Assembly: GCA_025757985.1 (NCBI GenBank)
Contig: CP107210.1
Coordinates: forward strand, 2,170,001 to 2,234,000
From: Oscillospiraceae bacterium
Lineage (GTDB): Bacteria; Bacillota; Clostridia; Oscillospirales; Ruminococcaceae
Direction of reading: 5' to 3'
DNA: 64,000 nt
In this document: positions 7,658 to 15,271 of the stretch, in pieces
Layout: the number at the start of each line of letters is the position of its first letter
Position numbering within the stretch: position 1 is the stretch's first letter
Translations under genes and position numbers: made by a program
The notes under the pieces: generated by a model
What the model saw: the letters and a program-made list of their open reading frames with translations, nothing else
Database searches by the model: none
Told to the model about the DNA's origin: nothing

Positions 7658-8437
7658 TCAATGGCAGCCGTGCTTGCCGCAGCCGTGGTCACCGCAGTAG
7701 TGACCAGCCTCGCCGTGCTCATGGTCATGGTGGTCACAGTGAACATTGGGATCGTAGCCCAAACTTCCGTTGAGCAACGCGCTCACCGCCGCGTCAGCGT
7801 CCCCGCTGACACCGCCGTAGAGCTTGATGCCCGCTTCGGCGAGTGCTGCCTGCGCACCGCCGCCGATGCCTCCGCAAACCAGAGTGTCCACACCGTGCTG
7901 CATCAGGAAGCCTGCCAGTGCGCCGTGACCGCTGCCGTTGGTGTCAACGACTTCCGTATGGACGATTTTGCCGTCCGCAACTTCATAAAGCTTGAACTGT
8001 TCGGTGTGACCGAAATGCTGAAAAATTTGACCGTTTTCATAGGTAACTGCAATTTTCATAATGGAATCTCCTTTGCATTTTTTGTTGAATTTTTCTGTGT
8101 TGGCTCTCTGCATCCGGCAGCAGCGGCCGCAGTGGGCTGCCTCCTGTCCTCCGCAGATGCGGTAGTTTCCCCCGGTGATGTGCAGCGGTTTCCCGTGGAC
8201 AAGACACGCTGCGATCTTGCTCCGTGCGCTTTCGTAAATCTCCTGCACGGTAGAGCGTGAAATGTCCATCTGCGCGGCACACTGCTCGTGGGTTTGCTGC
8301 TCCAAGTCAACCAGCCGAATGACCTCGTATTCGTCCAGCGTCAGCAGGATCGGCTCGGTATTCTCGCACCCGTTGGGACAGAATGCATCGACCTGTGGTA
8401 CGCCACAAATTCGACGGCACCGTGGCGGTCTTGGCAT
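7658..8437 (-). CDS. DUF134 HTH domain fused to a NifX/NafY-like (dinitrogenase Fe-Mo cofactor) domain
   Basis: Protein of 259 residues in two parts. Residues 1-110 are a DUF134 helix-turn-helix with several cysteines (MPRPPRCRRIC, CGGQEAAHCGRCC). Residues about 126-235 are a NifX/NifB-type cofactor-binding domain starting MKIAVTYENGQIFQHFG. A His/Cys-rich tail (HCDHHDHEHGE, HGCGKHGCH) probably binds metal. This fusion is known in anaerobes, usually without nitrogenase; its role is not established. Start ATG 8437 is preceded by GGGAGGAAAG. It is the first gene of a pair with the Crp regulator, and a palindrome overlaps its start site. Confidence 0.85.
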   Translation of the reverse strand: MPRPPRCRRICGVPQVDAFCPNGCENTEPILLTLDEYEVIRLVDLEQQTHEQCAAQMDISRSTVQEIYESARSKIAACLVHGKPLHITGGNYRICGGQEAAHCGRCCRMQRANTEKFNKKCKGDSIMKIAVTYENGQIFQHFGHTEQFKLYEVADGKIVHTEVVDTNGSGHGALAGFLMQHGVDTLVCGGIGGGAQAALAEAGIKLYGGVSGDADAAVSALLNGSLGYDPNVHCDHHDHEHGEAGHYCGDHGCGKHGCH

Positions 8438-8460
8438 GGGCGCTTTCCTCCCTTTGTATT

Positions 8461-8501
8461 CGGTATATACCGATTATAGCACTTTGAGCAGAAAAAAGCA
8501 A
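8461..8501 (-). promoter_or_regulatory. Promoter and operator of the DUF134-crp unit
   Basis: The minus strand reads TTGCTT (8496-8501), a 17-base spacer and TATAAT (8473-8478). The perfect 12-base palindrome CGGTATATACCG (8461-8472) directly follows the -10 and covers the expected start site, a repressor position. DUF134 itself is a candidate for binding there. Confidence 0.7.
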
Positions 8502-8603
8502 TTTTTTTCAAAAGCTGCTACATTTTCCGTCCTCATATGTGTACTGGCTGATATTCGGAGTCGAATGCTACATGTGAGCCTTGTTCGTAATTCCAGATTA
8601 TCT

Positions 8604-8640
8604 AAGGCTGCTGTCAAACGACGGCAGCTTTTCTTTTTCG
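8604..8640 (+). terminator. Terminator-like hairpin without an upstream gene
   Basis: GCTGC-T-GTC and GAC-G-GCAGC form a stem followed by TTTTCTTTTT on the plus strand. No intact plus-strand gene ends here, so it may be the leftover end of a lost gene. The rest of 8502-8740 shows nothing I can name. Confidence 0.5.
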
Positions 8641-8741
8641 GGAAGTATTCAAAAAGTCATAAAGTTTTGTGAGTAATGGAAGAAGGCAGCATTTGCGAAA
8701 ATGTCACAATTCAACGCAACGCAGAAAGCCTCAAATACCAC

Positions 8742-8785
8742 TTGCCTTTTCATTCTCGAGATGTTATTATTAGTACGAATACTAA
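8742..8785 (+). promoter_or_regulatory. Promoter and TetR operator of the surface-protein unit
   Basis: TTGCCT (8742-8747), a 17-base spacer and TATTAT (8765-8770) form a promoter. The inverted repeat TTAGTA-CGAA-TACTAA (8770-8785) starts at the last -10 base, the classic place for autorepression by a TetR protein. Confidence 0.75.
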
Positions 8786-8809
8786 CACTTTTATGGTGAG
8801 GTGATTTAT

Positions 8810-9515
8810 TTGCGGAGAAGCAGCAGCGAAACAAGGAAGAAAATCCTGACCGCGTGCGTTCGTCTTTTTTTGGAGCAGGGGTATAAAAACACCTCGGTCA
8901 GTCAGATCGTGGACGAAGCGGGCGTTGCAAGAGGAAGCTATTTGAATCTGTTTCCGACCAAGGATAAAATTTTGCTGGACTTGACCGAAACGATGTTCGA
9001 CGGTCAGTTCGGTGTGGCACGAAGCATTGCGGACGGCAAGCTGCCGCCGGTTTATGCCTATGCGGTGGATACGGCGATCCAGCTCACCCTCACCGAGCTG
9101 AACGAGAATCTGCGGGAGATTTATATCGAAGCCTATACCGCCCCGGATACGGCGGAATATATCTATGTGCATACCACGGCGGAATTAAAAGAGATTTTCG
9201 GCGGGAATTTCCCCCGATTACAGCGACAGCGATTTTTATGAAATGGACATCGGCACGGCGGGGCTGATGCGCAGCTATATGGCACGCAAATGTGACATTC
9301 ATTTCCCGCTGGAGCGAAAAATCAGCCGCTTTCTGACGGCGGAACTGAGAGTGTACAAGGTGCCGGAGGAGGAGCAGGCCAAAGTGCTTGCCTTTATTCA
9401 GACACTGGATATCAAGGCGATTGCCACAGAGGTTATGTATAAGCTGTTTGCCATGCTGGAAATGAAATACGATTTTAAGCTGTCAAGAGACGGCGAAACG
9501 GAGGAAGCAAAATGA
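8810..9515 (+). pseudogene. TetR-family regulator, frameshifted
   Basis: The N-terminal TetR helix-turn-helix is intact (TRKKILTACVRLFLEQGY, then YKNTSVSQIVDEAG). The frame breaks at a run of five C (9211-9215). Removing one base joins the halves through PDYSDSDFYEMDIGT and restores a protein of about 234 residues ending at 9515. It is therefore either a recent pseudogene or a one-base sequencing error in a homopolymer. The start is probably TTG 8810 or GTG 8801, after the GGTGAGGTG segment. The stop overlaps the next start (ATGA), so the regulator and the surface protein form one unit. Confidence 0.8.
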
Positions 9516-12500
9516 AAAAACGCATATTCAGCACCCTGCTTGCCCTGTGTATGCTGCTATGCCTTATGCCAACAGCGGCTTTTGCGGAGGAAAGCACGGA
9601 AACTCCGCCCGTGTGCAGCTGTGAAACAGCCTGCACGGCGGACAACATGAACAAGGAATGCCCTGTCTGTGGAGCGGAGAATGCCATACCGCAGAACTGC
9701 GGTCAATACGTCCCTGTTGAGGACCGAACCGGCGAAAACGGCAGCACCGAGAGAGCCGATGATCCGAATGGTCCCACAGAGCTGAGTGCCGCAGATCAGG
9801 TACAGGCCATGATCGACGGTTTACCGAACGCAGAAGAAATCACTGAAGATAACGCCGAAGAAGTCAAGGCGCAGCTTGAGGCCATCGACGAGGCGAAGGA
9901 GACGCTCTCCGACGAGGAAATCGATGAGCTGGATATGACCCGGTATGCGGAAGCTGCCGCTGCATTGGGGGCGCTGGCTGCGCCAATGCTATTGGCTAAT
10001 GATTCGCCTAACGAGCAGTTTTCCCTCACCCCCGGCGGCAGATATTATTTTGACCTTTCGACGATGAATATTCCCGGCACGGCTAACGGCAGCCTGCCGG
10101 ATGCGTCGCTGCACTATGTTCCCTTTACCTACGCAGGAACGGTGAACGCCTACAAGCTCACGTCTGCGATGGCGACCACCGAGGGATATGCACAGCAGAA
10201 CAAATACGCTCACAGCCTGTTTATTGCGGACTACAATGTAACGCATACGGTAAGCTGGGATGACTTAAATACGAAAAGTCTGATTTTCGGCAAGGACTAT
10301 GCCGCAGGCGGCGTGGGCTATACATTGCGTGCGCCGTCTTGTGGAAGTGGGTTTACCGATTCAGGCGATTCAGAGCGCGGTACGCCCCAAAGCAATGAGT
10401 GGGACGCGGTGCTGAACAAGAACAGCGGATATATCCAAAACTGGAATCAAATGTATTCGTGGGGGCAGGATGCTTATTTTGGCAACGCGTCGGACCCTGC
10501 GGTTCGCGGGTACGCTTCGGCCCGCCGCTGGAACCTCGACTATGCTGCGCACTCCATCCCGGACGTCGGTTTCCGCCCCGTCCTTGAAATCCTGAACCCT
10601 GACGCACTGGGTTCTGACGGACTGAAGGTCGTTACCCTTGACCTTGGCGGCGGAACGCTCGGCGGCAGCTCCGAGGATATTCAAATCATTGTGAAAAGCA
10701 GCGAGAGCTTTGCCGCGCCTGCATCCGACGGCCTGACCCGCCCGGACGGAGATACAGGCAGCTACTTCATGTGGCTCGGCAGCGACGGTAAATTCTACGC
10801 CCCCGGCGACAGTGTTCCGGCGGATGTTACCAAGCTCACGGCGCAGTTTGCTTTATCAGAACAGTTTTCCCTCAAACCGGGCGGCACCTATTACTTTGAC
10901 CTCTCCAGCGCAAACATCCCCGGAACGGCAAACGGCAGTCTGCCGGACAGCACCCTGCACTATGTTCCCTTTACTTATGCGGGAACGATAGAAGCCTACA
11001 AACTCACGTCTGCGATGGCAACCACCGAGGAGTATGCACAGCAGAACAAATATCCCCACAGCCTGTTTGTGGCGGACTATGCCGTAACGCATACGGTAAG
11101 CTGGAATGGCCTGAATGACGAAGGTCTGATTTTCGGCAAAAATTATGCCAGCGGCGGCGTGGACTATACCCTGCGCGCACCGTCTGTGGGAAGTAACGCT
11201 ACAGGTTCGGGCGATTCCCAACGCGGCGTGCCCCAAAGCAACGAATGGGACACAATGCTGAACAAGAACAGCGGCTACATCAAAAACTGGAATGGCATAT
11301 ATTCGTGGGGGCAGGACACAACAAGATACAACTCGTCGTTCCGTGCGGTTCGCGGGTTCATTTCGGCCCGCCTCTGGGGCATCGACAATGCTGCGAGCTC
11401 CGACCCGAATGTCGTTTTCCGCCCCGTGCTTGAAATCCTGAACCCTGACACACTGGGTTCTGACGGACTGAAGGTCGTTACCCTTGACCTTGGCGGCGGC
11501 ACGCTGGGTAATAGCTCCGAGGATATTCAAATCATCGTGAAAACCGGCAGCGAGTTTACCGCGCCTGCATCCGACGGCATGACCCGCCCCAATGGAGATA
11601 CAGGCAGTTACTTTATGTGGCTTGGCAGCGACGGTAAGCTCTACGCGCCCGGTGCCAGTGTTCCGGCGGACGTTACCAAGCTCACGGCGCAGTTTGCTTT
11701 ATCAGAACAGTTTTCCCTTACCCCCGGCGGCACCTATTACTTTGACCTCTCGGCAATGGGTATTCCCGGCACGGTGAACGATGCTCTGCCGGATAATACC
11801 CTGCACTATGTGCCTTTTACCTACGCAGGGACGGCGGACGCCTACAAGCTCATGTCGGAGATGGCAACCACCGAGGAATATGCACAGCAGAAAAAATATC
11901 CCCACAGCCTGTTTGTGGCGGACTATGTCGTAACGCATACGGTAAGCTGGAATGACTTAGATACTGCGAGTCTGATTTTCGGCAAGGACTATGTCGCCGG
12001 CAGCGTGGACTATACCCTGCGCGCACCGTCTGTGGGAAGTAGTTATACAGGCTCAGGTGATTCAGAACGCGGCACGCCCAAAAGCAACGAATGGGATAAG
12101 ATACTGGATAAGGACGACGGATATATCAAAAACTGGAGGGAGATGCTTTCGTGTGGACAAGATACTACTATAAGAATTTCGGCGTCGTCCCGTGCGGTTC
12201 GCGGGTGGAACCGTTCGGCCCGTTTCTGGACCAGCTACAATACCTCGTCTTCTTCTTCTTACCCGACCTTCGGCTTCCGCCCCGTCCTTGAAGTCCCGAA
12301 CCCCGGCACGCTGGGCGCTGACGGGCTGAAAGCCGTTACCCTCAACCTTGGCGGCGGCAAGCTGGGCGGCAGCTCCGATGCTATTCACATCATCGTGAAA
12401 AACGGCAGCGCATTTACCGCTCCCGCGTCCGACGGCATGACCCGCCCGGACGGAAATACAGGCAGCTACTTCATGTGGCTTGACGGCAATGGCAATTCCT

Positions 12501-14608
12501 ACGCCCCCGGTGCCAGTGTTCCTGCTGATGTGACGGAACTGACGGTGCAGTGGACAGCCCCGACCTATACCGTCACGCTGAACGCGGGCGACGGCACTAT
12601 CAACAGCGGCAATGTCACCTCCTACACCTACGGCGTGGGCGCAACACTCCCGACAGCCGACGATATGACCTACACAGGCCACACGTTCAAGGGCTGGTAT
12701 AACAACGAGAGTCTGACCGGCTCTCCTGTTACGGCAATCGGCGACACCGAAGCGGGCAACAAGGAATATTGGGCGAAGTGGGAAATCAATCAATATACCG
12801 TCACAGTCAAGCCCGAAAACGGCGAAGCGGATATTACCATAACGCAGGATTACGGCACACCGATTACCGCTCCGACCCTGACAAGAGATGGCTATCAGTT
12901 CAACGGTTGGGATAAAACATTCCCGACAACCATGCCCGCCGAGAATTTGACGATCACGGCTCAGTGGCGTGATATTGCAGCACCTACAGGCGAAATCAAG
13001 ATTGCCGAAAACGACTGGAAGTCTTTCTTCAACACCATCACCTTCGATTTGTTCTTTAAGGATACGCAGATGGTAACCGTTACCGCTGCGGACAACAGCG
13101 GCAAAGCGGTGACAGTCGAATACCTGCTGAGCGATAAGGCGCTTACCGAATCGGAACTTGCGGGAATGACTTTCACGGCATATTCCGCACCGTTCAGTAT
13201 CAATCCCGATAACGAGTATGTTATTTATGCAAAACTGACCGATACCAGCGGAAACGTTGCCTACATTAACACAAACGGCATCGTGCTGGACGCAACAGTC
13301 CCCGTTATCTCCGGCATTGAAGCCGGCAAAACCTATTGCGCAGCACAGACTATTACCGTTGACGAAAAGTATATCGGCACCGTGAAGGTGAACAGCACGA
13401 AAGTCATCCTTGATAAAAACAGTCAATTTGCTCTTTCCCCCGCAAGCGGAGAGCAAACGATTGTTGTGACCGACAAGGCAGGCAACGAGACAAGGGTTAC
13501 CGTGACCGTAAATAACGGCCATACCTACGAGTGGCAGAGCGAAAACGGACAGTATTGGCAGAAGTGCAAATTCTGCAATCACGAAACTGCGAAAAAGGAT
13601 ATTCCGACCATTAACATCAGCGGTGCCGACAAGGTTTGCAGAACGCAGGATTACAAATTCAGCTTTACTTTGCCGGAAGGAGCTACCGGCGCAGCCTACG
13701 GATACAAATTTATCGGATTTGGTGACGGTCCTCTTACGCCGACCGTTGAGAATGGTTTGTACAGCGGTATCATAAAAGCATCCACATATCCGGCGAAAGA
13801 AAACAGCTTTAAGCTGATCGTGAGTGCAAAGACCGCTGACGGCTTTGACTTCTCTGCCGAAAAGAAGGTTACCATTCAAAACGAGCACTCCGGCGGCACA
13901 GCCACCTGCAAGGACAAGGCGATTTGCGAGGTCTGCGGCGAGAGCTACGGAAAGCTTGACCCGAACAACCACGCCAACCTCAAGCATATAGATGCAAAGG
14001 CGGCAACAAAGACTTCTGAGGGCAATATCGAATACTGGTACTGCGACGGCTGCAACAAGTATTACAAGGACGCCAAAGCAACACAGGAAATCACCAAGGC
14101 TCAAACCGTAACGGCGAAGCTGCCCCCGAAAATCACGGCCGGTGATGGTGCAACGGTCACACAGGGCGAGAAAAAGGAGCTGTCTTTCACTTCTGACGCA
14201 TCCTTCGCCGATTTCCTTCGTGTAGAGCTTGATGGCACTGCGCTGGACGAAAAGAACTATACGAAGAAGGAGGGCAGCACGATAATCACGCTGAACCATG
14301 ATTTTGTTGCTACACTTTCCGTGGGTGAGCATACGCTTGCGATCGTTTCTAAAAGCGGTACGGCAACAGCTAAGTTCACCGTTAAGGCAAAGCCGGCTGA
14401 AACGGCAACCCCGCAGCCCACTGTGACCCCGCAGCCTACAGCACAGCCGACGCAGACGGCGCAGCCCCAGGCGACGGTGCAGCCTGTTTCCCCGATTCCG
14501 CGCACCGGCGACACCGCCAACCCCGCATTGTGGTTTGCGCTGCTGATTGTCAGCGGCTCCGCGCTGGCGGCAATTTTCGTACTGCGCAGGAAAGCCAATC
14601 GCAAGTAA
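9512..14608 (+). CDS. Large sortase-anchored repeat surface protein
   Basis: Protein of 1698 residues. Residues 1-26 are a signal peptide. A short cysteine-rich head and an acidic helical stretch (about 95-150) follow. Three tandem repeats of about 282 residues start near 168, 450 and 732, each opening EQFSL-PGG-YYFDLS and ending in GSYFMWL and VPADVT. Two InlB/Flg_new-type modules (about 1016-1150, HTFKGWYNNE and YQFNGWDKTFP) come next. Then come Ig-like parts with CxxC pairs, a Pro/Thr/Gln-rich spacer, the sortase motif IPRTGD near 1661, a membrane helix and a basic tail. It overlaps the TetR stop by four bases. The role is probably adhesion; the ligand is unknown. Confidence 0.88.
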   Translation: MKKRIFSTLLALCMLLCLMPTAAFAEESTETPPVCSCETACTADNMNKECPVCGAENAIPQNCGQYVPVEDRTGENGSTERADDPNGPTELSAADQVQAMIDGLPNAEEITEDNAEEVKAQLEAIDEAKETLSDEEIDELDMTRYAEAAAALGALAAPMLLANDSPNEQFSLTPGGRYYFDLSTMNIPGTANGSLPDASLHYVPFTYAGTVNAYKLTSAMATTEGYAQQNKYAHSLFIADYNVTHTVSWDDLNTKSLIFGKDYAAGGVGYTLRAPSCGSGFTDSGDSERGTPQSNEWDAVLNKNSGYIQNWNQMYSWGQDAYFGNASDPAVRGYASARRWNLDYAAHSIPDVGFRPVLEILNPDALGSDGLKVVTLDLGGGTLGGSSEDIQIIVKSSESFAAPASDGLTRPDGDTGSYFMWLGSDGKFYAPGDSVPADVTKLTAQFALSEQFSLKPGGTYYFDLSSANIPGTANGSLPDSTLHYVPFTYAGTIEAYKLTSAMATTEEYAQQNKYPHSLFVADYAVTHTVSWNGLNDEGLIFGKNYASGGVDYTLRAPSVGSNATGSGDSQRGVPQSNEWDTMLNKNSGYIKNWNGIYSWGQDTTRYNSSFRAVRGFISARLWGIDNAASSDPNVVFRPVLEILNPDTLGSDGLKVVTLDLGGGTLGNSSEDIQIIVKTGSEFTAPASDGMTRPNGDTGSYFMWLGSDGKLYAPGASVPADVTKLTAQFALSEQFSLTPGGTYYFDLSAMGIPGTVNDALPDNTLHYVPFTYAGTADAYKLMSEMATTEEYAQQKKYPHSLFVADYVVTHTVSWNDLDTASLIFGKDYVAGSVDYTLRAPSVGSSYTGSGDSERGTPKSNEWDKILDKDDGYIKNWREMLSCGQDTTIRISASSRAVRGWNRSARFWTSYNTSSSSSYPTFGFRPVLEVPNPGTLGADGLKAVTLNLGGGKLGGSSDAIHIIVKNGSAFTAPASDGMTRPDGNTGSYFMWLDGNGNSYAPGASVPADVTELTVQWTAPTYTVTLNAGDGTINSGNVTSYTYGVGATLPTADDMTYTGHTFKGWYNNESLTGSPVTAIGDTEAGNKEYWAKWEINQYTVTVKPENGEADITITQDYGTPITAPTLTRDGYQFNGWDKTFPTTMPAENLTITAQWRDIAAPTGEIKIAENDWKSFFNTITFDLFFKDTQMVTVTAADNSGKAVTVEYLLSDKALTESELAGMTFTAYSAPFSINPDNEYVIYAKLTDTSGNVAYINTNGIVLDATVPVISGIEAGKTYCAAQTITVDEKYIGTVKVNSTKVILDKNSQFALSPASGEQTIVVTDKAGNETRVTVTVNNGHTYEWQSENGQYWQKCKFCNHETAKKDIPTINISGADKVCRTQDYKFSFTLPEGATGAAYGYKFIGFGDGPLTPTVENGLYSGIIKASTYPAKENSFKLIVSAKTADGFDFSAEKKVTIQNEHSGGTATCKDKAICEVCGESYGKLDPNNHANLKHIDAKAATKTSEGNIEYWYCDGCNKYYKDAKATQEITKAQTVTAKLPPKITAGDGATVTQGEKKELSFTSDASFADFLRVELDGTALDEKNYTKKEGSTIITLNHDFVATLSVGEHTLAIVSKSGTATAKFTVKAKPAETATPQPTVTPQPTAQPTQTAQPQATVQPVSPIPRTGDTANPALWFALLIVSGSALAAIFVLRRKANRK
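10013..12545 (+). repeat. Three tandem ~847-base coding repeats
   Basis: Units begin near 10013, 10859 and 11706, with long stretches of near-identical DNA (for example the segments around GCACTATGTTCCCTTTAC and CACAGCAGAACAAATA). Divergence is concentrated in a short middle segment of each unit, about 90 bases before the FRPVLE motif. This suggests recent duplication with variation in one loop. Confidence 0.85.
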
Positions 14609-14629
14609 ACAAAATGGGTATCGGCTATA

Positions 14630-14800
14630 TCAGCGCACGGAAACCATATCCATAGGATTCACACGCACGCCATTCTGCATTACCTCAAAATGCAGGTGGT
14701 TGCCGGTGCTGTCACCGGTACTGCCTACATAACCTATAACCTGCCCTGCCGTTACCGCTTCTCCTGCGGTAACGGCAGTTTGCGTCATAAAGAGATCATA
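14630..14800 (-). pseudogene. C-terminal scrap of an M23 peptidase
   Basis: The minus-strand frame contains GQVIGYVGSTGDSTGNHLHF and ends NPMDMVSVR. This is the C-terminal core of an M23 (LytM-type) endopeptidase with its HLHFE metal motif. The rest of the gene is missing; upstream sequence belongs to other scraps. Such peptidases are cargo of Tn1549-like conjugative elements, which fits the neighbouring DUF3846 scrap. Confidence 0.7.
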
Positions 14801-14892
14801 ACCTCGCACTCTTTCTGCGTCAGCTTGTGCAGATACTTTTTGATCCCTTCCCACATCAGCTTGGACTCGACGCTTTCCTCAATCGGGTTCAT
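14785..14892 (-). CDS. Small frame of unknown origin between element scraps
   Basis: A frame of 35 residues from ATG 14892 to TGA 14785, acidic then basic (MNPIEESVES, KYLHKLTQKE). The start overlaps the stop of the DUF3846 scrap (TGATG). It may be the C-terminus of a larger deleted element gene. I do not recognise it. Confidence 0.25.
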   Translation of the reverse strand: MNPIEESVESKLMWEGIKKYLHKLTQKECEVMISL

Positions 14893-15041
14893 CAGGCGTC
14901 TATATTCTCCCAAGGGTACACGGCTTCAATATCGCCGCCGTCAAGGGTTTGCATAGCCGCGAGGGTGTGCTCGATGACCCGTTCCTCCGGATACTTGCCC
15001 GGCTGAACATATAGAACGCAGATTTGGGCTTCTTTGGGCAT
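14892..15041 (-). pseudogene. N-terminal scrap of a DUF3846 protein
   Basis: Reading frame of 49 residues starting MPKEAQICVLYVQPGKYPEE, matching the N-terminus of DUF3846 proteins carried by clostridial conjugative elements. It has a good ribosome site (AAGGAG). It stops after EAVYPWENIDA, well short of the family length, so it is a truncated copy. Confidence 0.65.
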
Positions 15042-15161
15042 AGTAAAACTCCTTTGTAAATAAAAATTCCGCTATGCCTTGGCTTAACAGTGATAAGGAA
15101 GTAATTCAACTTTCTACTGTTGGCTGACAGATTCGGGTGTGCAGGGCAACCGTAAGGTTGC

Positions 15162-15198
15162 AAAAGCTGTCTGTTTCCAACAGAAACAGACAGCTTTT
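15162..15198 (-). terminator. Terminator of the lipoprotein operon
   Basis: A perfect 16-base stem (15162-15177 with 15183-15198, loop CAACA) ends in TTTT on both strands. It lies 74 bases after the stop of the alkylsulfatase-like gene. Confidence 0.85.
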
Positions 15199-15271
15199 GA
15201 TTTACGTTGAAAGCATCTTGCTGTTTTCTCTCGAGCGGGGCGGTCTTCCCACGGACCGCCCCGCGAAGCCG

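Noticed and set aside
12062..14332. 756-residue open frame antisense to the surface protein
   Set aside because: It lies fully opposite the repeat protein, has no ribosome site or family motifs, and is composed as expected for the complement of a biased coding sequence.
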